A stretch of DNA of 64,000 nucleotides from Galaxea fascicularis (GCA_948470475.1 OX419344.1:21168225-21232224); one strand, 5' to 3'. Positions 37,148-48,891 are shown, numbered from the stretch's first letter. Numbers and translations are program-made. The notes: a model not told the origin generated them from the letters alone.

Positions 37148-37610
37148 GCTAGTGACAGCCGGAAACAACAAAACAATGAAAGCATTATGTCATAGGTTTG
37201 AGGTCACGTCGTAACATGATAAAGGTTAAATAGCTGTGAAATTTTACTGCGTGACCGGAATTTTACCGCGGTTGTGACACGCTAACTGAGTGTGCACATT
37301 TGTTTTTAGGGGAGTTTCCACTGGAAACTATTGCCCGTCGTCTCGTAATCATCGACACCTTTGTTAAAAAATATTTCAAATCTATTCAAATCTTCAGTAC
37401 CCGCTAGTGACAAACGGAAAGGAGACGGCTGCAAGTTTGAAACAAACAAGGAGACTGGGTCGAGACTCATTAGATTATTTACGATTAAAAAGTGGAAAAC
37501 TCGACAACCAAACCAGTCGCAAATAGAAACAACATCTCACTACAGTGAGTCATCAAAACTAATCTTTCCATCAAATAGTGCATCCCACGTTAACGCCAAC
37601 AGGCGTCTTG

Positions 37611-37780
37611 TTTGTTTATAATGAAAGCTGAGAAATTCTCGGTAACCCACAAGAGACTTTGTTTTGTTTGTATTTTTGTTTACTGTATTTTTGTTTTGTT
37701 TATAATGGAAGCCAAGAAATTTTTGGTAACGCACAAGAGACCTTGTTTTGTTTGTATTTTTGTTTACTGCTTTTTCGGCA
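37611..37780. repeat. 84-bp tandem duplication
   Basis: TATAATG(A/G)AAGC(T/C)(G/A)AGAAAT through GTTTTGTTTGTATTTTTGTT appears twice, with starts at 37617 and 37701. It is T-rich and non-coding. Confidence 0.85.
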
Positions 37781-37931
37781 AGCTTTTGTATTTCTTATAA
37801 AAATGTAAAAACGTCATTGTGTTCAGTGTTGTCATGGTAACTTTGTTATACCATCCATTTTTGCTGTTATACCACCACTACGCAGAAATAGTGATACTAT
37901 CAACCAGTCAAATCTCTGAAATTTCTCGGGT

Positions 37932-38194
37932 CAGGGGCGTAGCCAGGGGAGGGTTCCAGGGGTTCCGGAACCCCCCCCCCCCCTCTCCTATTTTTAACAG
38001 TGATTTTATCCCAGCAAGAGTGTAATGGACTCTGGATTCCTGAAATTCTTCATTTTGTTCTATGCTTACAATAAGTACAGTGAACGTCATTGTGGTATCT
38101 ATTTGTACGTACGTAATGTAAGGATTTTTGACCAACCGTTTTCGTTGGAACCCATTTGGGACCCCCCCTCCTAGAAATCCTAGCTACGCCCCTG
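37932..38194. mobile_element. hAT-like MITE (CAGGGGCGTAGC ends)
   Basis: The left end CAGGGGCGTAGCCAGG and the reversed right end CAGGGGCGTAGCTAGG are followed by C-rich inverted stretches. Ends starting CAGGGG are typical of hAT elements. A clean 8-bp target duplication is not visible. Confidence 0.7.
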
Positions 38195-38910
38195 TTGTCT
38201 TATATTATAAATCTATAAACACCATTTTTAGAACATACTCATCACTTGAATGAATCAAACTAGGAACATTTTAATACGTAAAAGAAAGCACACAGAAGTC
38301 CCCGTTATGCTATAAACAAGCTGGAACGTTCCCCCTTAACAGTACAATAGGTTTTTACATTGCTTCTCAAACTCAAGAAACAGAGCATTTATTATTTATA
38401 TTGAAATTAAAATGAATTATGCATAAGTGGATTCACCGGTTCCTTTGATGCACCATGATCCAGACAGATCTTGGATCGCTGATCCTGTTCCAGATCACCC
38501 CAAAGGAACGCACCCTAAGTATCAGTATTTAATCCTTGCTTAAGCTAGATGAATCAACAAATCATTAATTACGGAAAACACCATGTGTTTTAACATAGTA
38601 GTGATAAAGAAGTCAGTGAGAAGTCAGACAGTCCAAGTAATAATTCTTCCCGTCTTCAAATGAATGAACAAAAGAGACGTTTATCGTAGACTTTTGCAAA
38701 ATTAAATCCAACAAGGTTTTGTTGGTTTAAAACCTGACAGAGGCCGCGTGGGTAGGCAGACGTTTCTTCTAATGCTAGTGGGATAAGATCGTTATCAACG
38801 GAGGCCATTTGGGATGTCAGCTAACTCGCGTTAATAATTCCATTTCGATTTCCCCCTATTCTAACATTACTTTTTAATTCAGCCATCTTTGCTTCTCTGA
38901 CAATCAAATA
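38195..38910. other. Sequence downstream of the CALHM gene
   Basis: AT-rich, no gene or clear repeat seen. It would contain the 3' UTR of the minus-strand CALHM gene. Confidence 0.4.
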
Positions 38911-39711
38911 TTAACTGCGAGTTTCTAAGGGGAATTCCTTCTCTATCTGCCGTGATATCAATCGTACTTTTTCCACGGGGTCGCTGACATCTTCGTATTT
39001 CTTAAAGAGCGCTTCCACTTGTTCTTTAGCCAACTCTTTAGCCAGAGGCTCTAACTTCGAGTTAAACAACTTGATTTCTTCCTTACCCAGGAAATGGACA
39101 AAATCTTCGTCATCATCGATGGTTGATTCAGCTTTTGTGTAACATCGATCCACAGAAATCACTATCGACGCTACAACGATGATACCAGTGAGTAAAAGAA
39201 GTGCGATCATGTGTGATTCTGCTTTGGCGGATTGGAAATCAATCAAAACTGCTTCCTTTCCAAAGAGATCAGTATTGTTGATACCAGCCTCTAATGAACC
39301 AAGTTTAAAACAAACATAATAATCAGTGTCAACAAAAACAAACAGAAACCAGACGGTCGACGGCAGAATGCACAAATACACGTATTTTCGCGAGCGTTTC
39401 CAGATACTTCGTCGTCGAGTTCTCGGAAGAAGACAACAGCCCGACACGATTTTCCAAAACGATTTCGATATCATTAAGGCAAGGCAGAAAAACACCACTG
39501 CCGGGACAAACATGAACAGCGCACTGTAAAGTTTGTAATTCTCGCCAGGGCAGGTAAAAGCCAGCTTATTCAAAACTTGTTTCAAACCCAATACTCCTCC
39601 TGAAACCAACACGTTTTGTATTGGTAATTCCAGCTTCTTTGCAGTGTCTGTAAGAAGCGAGAGGCCAGCTGAAATCCTTTGACTGAAATTTGGATACGGT
39701 GCCTCCGCCAT
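38911..39711 (-). CDS. CALHM: Calcium homeostasis modulator (CALHM) family channel, single exon
   Basis: 266-residue large-pore, plasma-membrane channel protein. The ATG at 39709-39711 has A at -3 and G at +4. Four membrane segments are seen: about residues 32-52 (VLVSGGVLGLKQVLNKLAF), 62-82 (YSALFMFVPAVVFFCLALMI), 109-128 (YVYLCILPSTVWFLFVFVD) and 166-187 (HMIALLLLTGIIVVASIVIS). The extracellular Cys-Pro after TM1 (FTCPG), the Trp-containing KSFWKIVSGCC after TM2 and the later Cys residues in VCF and RCY fit the CALHM fold. The charged C-terminal helix (KLEPLAKELAKEQVEALFKK) matches the family's cytoplasmic domain that packs between subunits. Human relatives form voltage- and calcium-regulated ATP/ion channels. 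The subtype cannot be set. At 266 residues it is somewhat shorter than most human members. Confidence 0.85.
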   Translation of the reverse strand: MAEAPYPNFSQRISAGLSLLTDTAKKLELPIQNVLVSGGVLGLKQVLNKLAFTCPGENYKLYSALFMFVPAVVFFCLALMISKSFWKIVSGCCLLPRTRRRSIWKRSRKYVYLCILPSTVWFLFVFVDTDYYVCFKLGSLEAGINNTDLFGKEAVLIDFQSAKAESHMIALLLLTGIIVVASIVISVDRCYTKAESTIDDDEDFVHFLGKEEIKLFNSKLEPLAKELAKEQVEALFKKYEDVSDPVEKVRLISRQIEKEFPLETRS

Positions 39712-40619
39712 GTTTACTTAACTGTTGATTGAGAGAAATTGCTCACTGAGACCGTACAGTTGACAAAGTTATTGCATTAGCTCAAGCAATGGTATTTGGT
39801 CATAGTGATTCTTTTTTTACAGGTTGTGATGCTTGTTAGATACACCACCCGTCGGTATCTGATTATTTTTTCACAGATTTCTTTTTACCCTCATTATTTT
39901 TTGTCTTTAGGGGGTTTTTTTCCTATAGTTAACTCCTCAGCTAACTTAGCCTTCAAGTCTACTGATTTGCGAAGTCGACTGACAATTTTTTCAAAACGCT
40001 GAAAAATCGGAACCTTAAAAAAGACTTCCCCAGTGTTTGTGTAAACAGATCTTGTGGTTAGTAAACCGCTTATAAATTATTCAAAATGTCCGCCCTGTGC
40101 GTTACGATAGTATAGCGATGTTTCTTGTTTACAAACATTGACGTCAAATTTCTTTTGATATTCAAATTTGCCAGCCACCGAACAATAGCATGTATTGTTT
40201 CAACAGCCAATAAACCTCTGGTTGGCACATTAATAACAATAGGTGACGTAACGAGAAACATCGCTATTGGGGCATCGTCTAGTTTCCAAGCTCACGGGAA
40301 GTTTTAATGTGGTGATTGTTCATGATCGTAGTACTGGCGAAGCTGAAAAATGAATCATTCAGTTTAACTAGCAGATCTCACTGAAAGAACAAAGCCCCAG
40401 TAAGCATTTGGGGCTTAGCGCTGATCTTTGGTCGTTTACGAAGAGAACTCAGTCACAATTGACTTGGAATGGTTGTAACTTTATAGGAAATTTAATCACC
40501 TGACGACGGATTAAATGTCAAGCGAAAAACCGATATCGCACGAATCGCGCGGCTAGAAAGATTTGAGACTTTTAATGATAATTTTATTATTATAGTGAAT
40601 GATGCATATGAAAGATTCA

Positions 40620-40653
<34 letters not shown>

Positions 40654-41101
40654 CATCATCATCATCATCATCATGCGGATTATAATAATAATTGTGAATA
40701 TCATTCTTAGCAGTTTAGTAGATCGTATTTTGTAAATTTAAGATTGTTTAAGAATCTCTTAATAATAATAATATTATCATTATTACTATTGTCACTACAA
40801 GACTGACACTGCGTTAAGGGGAAATTTTCTCGTCCATATTGGTTCATCCCTGTGGTCTATAAGAACACAGACGATAACTTGGCAGTAAAACCTGAGACTC
40901 GTGCTTGAGTTTCGATCATGTTATGACGTCATTTCACGGTCTATAAGAATACATACGGTAGAAAACTGAGGGAGGCCGATTTGTTAATTGGCCAACGACT
41001 TGCAATATTGTTAGCCCCTCCATACTAGATACGTTTGAACTCTCAGAACCTCCCGACACTATGTTTAAACGCAGCGAATATAATGTTCCCAACAATACCT
41101 G
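39712..41101. other. Region between CALHM start and MITEs, with (TTA)(CAT) microsatellite
   Basis: Contains the presumed CALHM promoter and a TTA/CAT trinucleotide array at 40622-40674. No further gene or RNA is supported. Confidence 0.5.
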
Positions 41102-41354
41102 GCCCCATGTAAGGTAATCCGGATTCCGGAATCCAAGAAATTTTCGCTGATGAAATCTGGAATCCTGGGCTCTGGAATCTGGAATCCAACTCTCGGAATC
41201 CGGAATCCCGCCAAAAATTGGAATTCGGAATCCAAGTTGCTCAAAATTCACTCCAAATCGGGCTGATTGGAATCCGGAATCCCGTACCTGGAATCCGAAA
41301 TCCACACCATGGAATCCAGAATCCAAAACTGTCTCGGATTACTTTACATGGGGC
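41102..41354. mobile_element. MITE with GGAATCC subrepeats
   Basis: Ends GCCCCATGTAAGGTAATCCG and (reversed) GCCCCATGTAAAGTAATCCG form 20-bp inverted repeats. The inside is a series of TGGAATCCGGAATCC-like units. Confidence 0.85.
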
Positions 41355-41405
41355 GAAATACCGCGGATGCAGTGTTTGCATGGGCGTTTGTGAGGCACCT
41401 CAATA

Positions 41406-41597
41406 GGCCATTTCCGAATTACCTTGGCCCTCGTTTTCAAAGCGAGTCTAGGTGCTCATCCTTTCATATGCAAATCAATTTTCATTCACACGCAAATTAA
41501 ACTCATTTTCATGTGAATAAAAATTGATTTGGATATGAAAGGATAAGCACTTAGACTCGCTTTGAAAAAGAGGCCTCAGGTAATTTGGAAATGGCCA
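41406..41597. mobile_element. Palindromic MITE, ~190 bp
   Basis: GGCCATTTCCGAATTACC at the left and GGTAATTTGGAAATGGCC at the right. Internal arms share AAGCGAGTCTAGGTGCTCAT and its complement, so almost the whole element folds back. Confidence 0.85.
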
Positions 41598-41787
41598 GTT
41601 AGCCTACTTGTATCCGTATCTACCCCCACGTCTCCCCATGGGATTATTCCTCGGGTACGGCCGGTTGGGTACGGCTACACCACTATCAGGACAACCACGC
41701 TGGCAACGAGGCTGATAAATCACTTAATGTGTGGCATTCTCCGTGGTACTCCCTAAGGGCCAGTTTTAGGGAGTAAGGACATTGTTT

Positions 41788-41793
41788 TTTATT
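41788..41793 (-). promoter_or_regulatory. AATAAA downstream of the peptide-precursor stop
   Basis: TTTATT on the + strand is AATAAA on the minus strand, about 197 bases after the stop of the two-exon peptide gene. It is a plausible polyadenylation signal. Confidence 0.4.
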
Positions 41794-41989
41794 CTCGAAT
41801 CTTCTCTGTCCTCGCAAGCTCTGAGTTTCAGTTTTTGTGAGAATTTGTTTTCACACACACACAAAAAACATGTTGAGTGATTAGCTTTCTTGTATTTAAA
41901 TGCTTTGTTAGTTCATTACTTGAAGTTTACATTCATAGCTGATATTAGCTCAGTAGACAGTGTAACTTAAAATTTTGTGTGACATGTCA

Positions 41990-42101
41990 TTATCCAAAGG
42001 GGGGGCAATGGTTAGGGGTAAATCGGCAAGGAATATCGTTGGCAGTCTTGTCAACCACTGTTGGTGCTTCGTCGTATCTCTCATCCCTGTCCGCATCGAG
42101 A
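41990..42101 (-). CDS. Peptide precursor exon 2 (mature peptide)
   Basis: The acceptor AG at 42102-42103 follows a run of T. One base completes the codon with exon 1 and 36 codons follow, ending HCPPFG and the TAA at 41990-41992. Confidence 0.55.
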
Positions 42102-42890
42102 CTAAAAAAAAAGAACAAACCGTTAAAATCGAGGTCTCTTAACTGATAACTTTATCACGTGGTTCTTACGTTAGTGAGTGTGTGGAGAAATCGCAAAGTG
42201 TGACCATTCAAATGAAAGCTATTGAACAGTACTTTCCTGTGGTGCTGTTTATTATGCTGTACAAGGTGGTTCCAAGTTTTGAGTCTGTGGATGAAATCCT
42301 AAAGTGTGACCATTCAAATGAAAGCTACTGAGCGGTACTTTCTTGTGGTGTTGTTCAGTTATATTGTACAAGGTGACTAACCTCTGAGTCTGTGAATGAA
42401 GTTCTACGAAGTGACCGTTCAAATGAAATCTACTATGAAGTCACGATGACTCGAAATTTTGACTTCTGTAGATGGAACGCTAACTTGTATATATTAGTAT
42501 CATGCTGCAAAAGGTGGTTCTGACTTCAGCTGCATCTGTGGACGAAACTAAATCTACGACTGTGTGCAGGGGTCGAGGTCATTGTACTGACGTTTTGATG
42601 GGGATGTGCAGCCAACAATGGGTAACAGAAAATCGGTTATGTGTGATTTCAAGATTTACATTATCGGTCTGACAAGCAAATTTACTATTTCAAAGTTAAT
42701 TCTCACTAAGTTATCGTAAAAGTCTTTATTACTTCTCCGGCTCATCATAGCTGTCCGCCTCAGCAAGAGGAATTTCGAACTTCCTGAACGCGTTGAATTT
42801 CTCTCCAAGTTTGAGCCTGGGTCGAGCCTCCATTTGGTGCACAAGGAGAATGAGAAAGAAAACTAGAAAAACCGGTCGCACTGTCTCCAT
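41990..42890 (-). CDS. Putative neuropeptide/secreted peptide precursor, two exons, 89 residues
   Basis: Family not recognised. Exon 1 (42733-42890) starts at an ATG in strong context (GCCATGG) with a hydrophobic signal peptide (VRPVFLVFFLILLVHQ, cleavage likely after MEA). A basic stretch (RPRLKLGEKFNAFRKF) and an acidic spacer (ADSYDEPE) follow. It ends at AA/GTAATA. Exon 2 (41990-42101, acceptor after a T tract, TTTTTAG) continues in frame with another acidic spacer (LDADRDERYDE). It ends with TANDIPCRFTPNHCPPFG and a stop. Two cysteines six residues apart could form a ring, and the terminal Gly is the usual donor for amidation (giving Pro-Pro-Phe-amide). A lysine (VVDK) precedes this segment. 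Signal peptide, acidic spacers and one Cys-bridged amidatable C-terminal peptide are the layout of a neuropeptide or peptide-hormone precursor. Without the intron, exon 1 reads one Lys and stops, so the join needs transcript support. Confidence 0.6.
42190..42445 (+). repeat. ~106-bp tandem repeat in the peptide-gene intron
   Basis: GTGACCATTCAAATGAAAGC at 42199 and 42305 and a diverged copy at 42409, with CTTTCCTGTGGTGCTGTT, GTACAAGGTGGTTC and GAGTCTGTGGATGAAATCCT between. Inverse of the units at 15740-15975. Confidence 0.9.
42733..42890 (-). CDS. Peptide precursor exon 1 (signal peptide)
   Basis: 52 codons plus two bases from ATG 42888-42890. The frame is also open upstream to 43016, but METVRP gives the best signal peptide and start context. 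Confidence 0.6.
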
Positions 42891-43224
42891 GGCAAAATGA
42901 CGTAGCACTGGAACCTGGGACAGAAAGAGCATCGACAATAGAAGTTGAGTGCAGCTAGATTTAAGTCTCGCTACGTTAGTTTTGAGAGCATATTTAACAG
43001 TGTAGTCTTTAGACAAGGCTTTTGTGGAGAAAAAGGCATTTTAAATGATCTGTATGTTCCATTTATTATCAGCTTTCAGAAAATACTAACTTAGAAAGAA
43101 CATTCACAAATATAGTCAAACGATACGATCCTACATCATACAAAATGGCGATAGCTTGAGAAAAGAAGTGTAAGCAACTGTCGTATTGTTGATTTTGCTA
43201 TATGACTGAAGGGCTTCTAAGTTC

Positions 43225-43440
43225 TGAGTCTGTGAATGAAATCCTAAAGTGTGACCATTCAAATGAAAGCTACTGAGCAGTACTTTCCTGTGGTGCTGTT
43301 CTTATGCTGTACAAGGTGGTTCTAACGTTTGAGTCTGTGGATGAAATCCTAAAGTGTAACCATTCAAGTCAAAGCTACTTAGCAATACTTTTCTGTGGTG
43401 CTGTTAATTATGCTAAACAAGAAGGTTCTAAAATATGACC
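43225..43440 (+). repeat. ~106-bp tandem repeat upstream of the peptide gene
   Basis: The same units (starts at 43251 and 43355) as in the intron of the peptide gene, in the same orientation. They lie about 360 bases upstream of its start codon. Confidence 0.9.
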
Positions 43441-46330
43441 ACTCTAACAAGACTCTGATACAGAAGAATCAAATTTTAACGCTTCTGGATGAAAGCACTC
43501 AAACTCAAATGAAAAGTCACTTAACTGCTAAACAGTAATCACTCAATTGAAAGTTAGTTAAAAGTCTTATCCTGTGGTACTTTCTATTATAATGTTGCAA
43601 GTAGTTCCAACGTTCTGATCTTTGCAAGAAATGCATTTCACAATGATCCTTGGAACTTCAAAGATATTTTTGTGATAATACACAGCGTTCAGCCTTGAAA
43701 AGCTTAAAAACCATTAATCAGTATATTTCTGTGCTATTGCTTATGAAACAAGTCGAAGCACGAGACTGACAGTATTACACCTTAAGCTTTCAGATTTGCA
43801 GGGAAAGCCGCACTGTTTGGGGCATCAATACGAATAGAATCAGTCGAAAGGATCGTTACAATTTAACAGCGAGAGAATCCGATGGGACTAGTCTTTTTTA
43901 ATTTCGGGATTTAGTTTTTTTTTTTTTTTTGCCTTTTTAATGTAATGTAGTTCGTGGCGTGTATGATAAGAGAGGCTTTCTGAAATTGTTAAGGTTAATT
44001 GTTTTTGCCTAGTGCCAAAATGAATTAGGGTTTACAGGTGTTCGCTTTACCATTCACAAAGTAAAATTGGACGGGTCTTGCTATCGAATGAAAACATACA
44101 AAAAGATCTCAATAACTGAATCTAAGTTCATTAAATCGCGGAGAGTTCAAAGTCACTACAGGAGAAAATACCGTACTTTTTCCAAGGAAAACTACGTCGA
44201 AAGTAAATAAAAGCTACCAATTAAAGTCATGAATGCTTCTCTTACATGACAGACACTAAAAAGGGCCAAGATACAATTATGAAGTTGTCACGAGAGAGGA
44301 AAAGCGAGGCTGCCATAGCTATTGTACGTTTCAAAGAGATAACAGCTCTGAGAATTTTATGAAAATATCTCATGGCTACCTTAACCAAAATTGGGGTATA
44401 TCACAACATATTTGATGGGACATGTGCATTGGGAAATATTAGCTAATTTACCGTATATCACAAGTTTTTCTAGCTATGTAAATTTGGTTAAAGGTAACAA
44501 TTACAAGAAACGATGATTAAAAAAAGGATCGAAAATCATGACCCTGTGAAACGATGACAAGAGGCCGCTAAAACGTATTAAGTGCGGAAGGATTTAACTT
44601 TCGAAACTTCAAAGTGTATCAAAAATGATAGGATATCAATATATCAGCCTTCAAATATGTTTAAAAGGTAATTTCGCAAGATTTTGAGTTATTCGCACTA
44701 GGTCGCATGGCCACAAAGCGTTCTAGTTGAGAATGAAACACACGAACCTTGATAACGATAATTTGGATTGAAAATAACCTTTAGAACCCTCTATTTGCTT
44801 GAATTTTTATCTATTTTACTGAGGCTTACTCAATCAAATTTGCCAATGTGGTTGTCTGAAGTAAAGACGCATCGACACCTTACTGGTTTTAGCAATAGCA
44901 TTTCTTTTTTTTTTTTCTACTTTCGTCCTGACAGGGTAAGTCGCGGAAACTATTTATTCGTGCAAGGTTCATAAACAGTAACATATTTATTATGTCACTC
45001 GTGAAAATATCAATTGGACTTGAAAAGTTCGAATAAAAATACGAAACAACATCGGCACTGCAAGTTTATCTACAAATGGTTATTTCAAATTTGTCGTTGT
45101 TAAATTAGGAACATGAAGTCCTGAGCAATCTAGATTGTTATCACCCAGTTTCCATACTTACGTATTTCGTCAGTAGAAACTCTTTTTATGTTGTTTCCGG
45201 CAGTTTTTGCTTCTCAATAACTACATTCACCTTGCAAATGATTGTGATTAATGAGAGGGGCGCCCTTAAATTGGTGATGTTTTTGCAAATTGCGGAAGTT
45301 ACGTGATGGATCCATTAAAACTCTTCAATTTAGCCAAGCTTTCGGTTTCAAAGATCAAAGAAAGTGTCATTGACCTAATGAGAGGTTATTGAAAGTCGGG
45401 CTCAAATCAAACACCTCAAACGTTTGCATTTTGTTTCAGATTTACGCGCTCTTGTTATAAAAGATTGCGAAAAACGGATATTGTTTCGAATTTTATTTCT
45501 TGAGCTGACTTCGGCACTTAAATGTTTCAAAGTAAAGGTGTCTTTTTAATTAATTTCCGTAGCGTGTTAAGTGTTTTCGGTAAAAGGTTTTTTTTTTCTA
45601 TTGTTGCATTTTATCCGGAAGTATTTTGGTACAAAGCTGGACATCGTTTTAAAAAGAAGGTCAGCAAATTCTTGACTTAGAAGGATAGCCTTCCTAATGC
45701 GCTTTAGATTCGAATGGTCTTGGAAACAAAGCAAATGCGCGCTTAGAGGTTACAATGAAACAATGGTTCGCCAGAAGTGCAAGTCTTGGCATAAATGCTC
45801 TGATAGACTCTATTTTGTGGTGAAAATCAAAGATTACTGCTTTAGCTGATCTGTGATTTAAATTTATGCGTCTCACGGCTAATTTTGATATTTCAAGGAA
45901 CATTATTCCACAAGCTTGTAACGACGTTTGCCTTCCAATCAAACCAAACTAGAAAGATCTATTTGCCTTCGCACAAACATTTTGAGCATGTGCATGAAAC
46001 GACTTGACATGTCAGTAATGTGAATCAGATCGTTAAGGCGAGGCATTGGTGGAAACTGAAAAGCTCTCAGAGAGGCTTGGCACCTTTTATCAACGCTTTT
46101 CTATCTAAATAACGGAAACATGGCAGTATGGTCGCGAATCGACTTCCCTTAACTGCAGCTAGTTATGCTTTCGGTTGCTAAGCAACAGTGGAAAATTTGT
46201 GCGTCTGTCTTGCAACTCAACTTGCTGCACCAAAGCTACCCTATCTCCACGCGCGCCCTTCGTGTTCTCACGCGCCCGGATTTCCCCCCTCCCTTCTTCT
46301 TGCCTTTGTCAGGGTCATTAAGGGGCTTAG
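43441..46330. other. Long AT-rich stretch without recognised genes
   Basis: No exon series, RNA gene or clear inverted repeat is seen over 2.9 kb. A minus-strand frame at 45694-45942 (82 codons) has no start, motif or splice support that I can defend. Confidence 0.5.
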
Positions 46331-46500
46331 GGCTCCAGTCCAGGGCTCCAGTCCAGGGCTCCAGGCCTAAAAGGGTAGGGCTCCAGGGCTCCATAACATT
46401 TGCTTTAGGGATCCAGGCAAAAATGGTCAGGGCTCCAGGCAGTAAAATGATCTGGCTTCAGGCTCCATAGCAAAAGTTGCTGGGCTCTGGGGCTCCAGGA
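46331..46500. repeat. Short GGGCTCCAG-type degenerate repeats
   Basis: GGGCTCCAG(TCCA) units recur at irregular spacing (GGGCTCCAGTCCAGGGCTCC). Low complexity, non-coding. Confidence 0.7.
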
Positions 46501-46768
46501 AGACCCCTTTGGGGCCCTGCATTGCATAGCTTGTGGGATGTGACTCAGGAGTTACATTTCATTACGGCTACCACGTGGTCGTAGTGCCCAATATGTGGCT
46601 TTACCTTACCTGAAACACATTAATTTGTGCGGTGCCCTTTAAGTAGAGGGAATCCTACAAGAAGAAATTAAAACCAAACGCTTTCCTAAGCGCACAAACC
46701 AATGCTAACAGACACAAGGTCCAAGACCACTAACTCCTTCTCTCTTGTTTTGCCTGGCTAAAAACAAC

Positions 46769-47272
46769 TACCGTAGAGTTCCGATAGTAGCGACCCTCGT
46801 TACTTTCGAAATTAGCAGCCTTTGGGGGTCGTTACTTTGGGGGAACAGAAATCGTTTACAAATAGAGCTGGCATGAGTTTTTTTTCCCGAAAACTACATA
46901 GAGTTTTTAATATCAACTTGAAGAAACGTTCCTGTTGTTAATACGAAATTATACCGGTTTACGTTCTTACATTGCTACATCAGTGAACTGTTCCCCTTGT
47001 TGTAAATTAAAGTGCCTTATTTTGAACGTATTACGGTATTGTACATTAAAATTTTGACTGTTGATTGACAAATTAAAGGTATACGGAATACAATTTTAAA
47101 AAACTTGGTCTCGCTACTTTTGGGAGTGGGGGGGGGTGGTCACCTATTTTCGGGAGATCGCTACTTTCGGGGGGTCGCTACTTTCGGGATTTACTAGCAG
47201 CCACAAAAAATTGACGTTAATTTCGGGGGGTTGCTACTTTCGGGGGGTCGTTACTTTCGGAACTTTAAGGTA
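46769..47272. mobile_element. MITE with TA-flanked inverted ends, ~500 bp
   Basis: Left TACCGTAGAGTTCCGATAGT and reversed right TACCTTAAAGTTCCGAAAGT. TA flanks fit a Tc1/mariner-type insertion. Inside, GGTCGCTACTTTCGGG motifs recur near both ends. No transposase. Confidence 0.65.
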
Positions 47273-47919
47273 ATTTCTAGGGCATAGTGTCCTTTGTGCT
47301 TCTTTGAATCCTCGATATGCGACCTTGAGAATCGGCTCTACTCGCACGCATATATTACACACAACACGCGCGAAGTCTTTTCAAGTCACGTGATTGCAAA
47401 AATGCGCGTAGAATGGGTTTTCAAAGCAAGGACACCTAAAGATAATAACCCTAGCCCGGGAGATAGCTACTGCTATCTGTTGTTGAAACTTGCTTCTACC
47501 TCCTATTTTGAAACTTAATAAAAAATGCCGAATATATATCTTTTAAAAAATGGATTCATCCTTCATCTCTTCAGTAAGCAGTGGAAGCATAAGTTCTTGC
47601 GTTGGACTGAGATCGGGAGAGACCATTAATTTTTAGCTTGCACGATAACTTTTTTCTTTCATTTGTTTATACAGGAAGTTTTGGCCTTCTACATGAATTT
47701 TGTCTCTTGTTACCTCGTTGCACGAATTTTTTCTCCCCACCCACCCCCCCCCCTTCCCCCTTTCTTCACTTCCTAAAATTCAAAGTGATTGATACTGAGC
47801 ATGGAGAGATTAACCCCGCCTTGGTGAACTGGGCTCTGATGTTTGCGTTCCACCGTTTTCAGTTATCGTGATAGGCATGCTTACTTATTTAATAAAATAT
47901 GGATTCTTATTACAGCTCT

Positions 47920-48726
47920 CAGTTAGTACGCACGCTGTGATTGCTCAATTTTGCGGGCCGTATTCCACTGTACGGCCCGCCAAATTTGAAAGTTTCCTTT
48001 CCCGCGCGTCCGATTAGCCTCAGATATATCATAAGAGATATTTATCATATGACCCTTACGGCTCCGTGCGCTTTCATTCTAAAACTATTGAGTAAATCCC
48101 CGTATGAGGGCCGTACGCATTAGCGAGAGCAGGGCCGGAAAAAGCCGTACGGCCCTGTTAGGAACACGTACGGCCCCGCGCGATACGATTTTAAAGGATT
48201 TCGTCGCGTCTAACCATGTAAGTTTATTTTACAACCAGAACGCAAATACAAAAAACATATTAGACCAATTTTATGTGCAAATTATTCCCTTTTTTGTAAA
48301 AACTTTATCTTTTACGCGCTCATGAAGAGTCTAAGGAGGCTGTATGATAAAATGCTCTCGGTCATGGCGGTACGGACCTCGCTGCGCTCGGTCTGTACCG
48401 CTCATGACCTCGAGCCAAATATTTTCCCGTCCGGCCCGACCTAACTCAGTCAATAAGTACATAGAATTAGGTTCGGCTCATGAAAAGTACGGCATCTGAG
48501 TCGGGCATAAGTTACGGACCGAGTGTTTTTTTTCCGGGCCATAAATCAACAGGAAAAAACGAGGATCCGTAACTTACAGTACAGACCGAGGAAACGAGGT
48601 TAGTTAGATATTTATTATATCTCTGAGGTTAATCGGGCGCGCGGGAAAGGAAACTTTCAAATTTAGTGGGCCGTACAGTAGAGTACAGCCCGCAAAATTG
48701 ACCAATCACAGCGCGCGTACTAACTG
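47920..48726. mobile_element. Foldback element with ~130-bp inverted ends
   Basis: CAGTTAGTACGCACGCTGTG at the left and its near reverse complement at the right, continuing through CAATTTTGCGGGC, GTACGGCCC and CTTTCAAATTTGG-type arms. The centre carries GTACGGACCTCGCTGCGCTC, also found at about 28098. Confidence 0.85.
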
Positions 48727-48814
48727 GCCTGTCACCCTGAAAGAGAATTTCCGGGAGGCCCACGTCTTCAGCCACATAAATCACCTGTTCGGTTGCTGCG
48801 TTGCCAGTGTGGTT

Positions 48815-48891
48815 GTCCTGATGATATGGGGTAGTGATTATCAAAACCGACTAGTAATAGGGGGAACGTGGGTTCAAATCCCACTCAGGAC
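48815..48891 (+). tRNA. tRNA-like sequence, degenerate
   Basis: The acceptor stem GTCCTGA/TCAGGAC and the T arm GTGGG-TTCAAAT-CCCAC are perfect, with a B box GGTTCAAATCC. The central 46 bases do not form a normal D or anticodon arm. It is likely a tRNA pseudogene or the head of a SINE rather than a working tRNA. Confidence 0.4.

Noticed and set aside
45694..45942. 82-codon minus-strand frame
   Set aside because: No ATG in good context, no domain, no splice partners.
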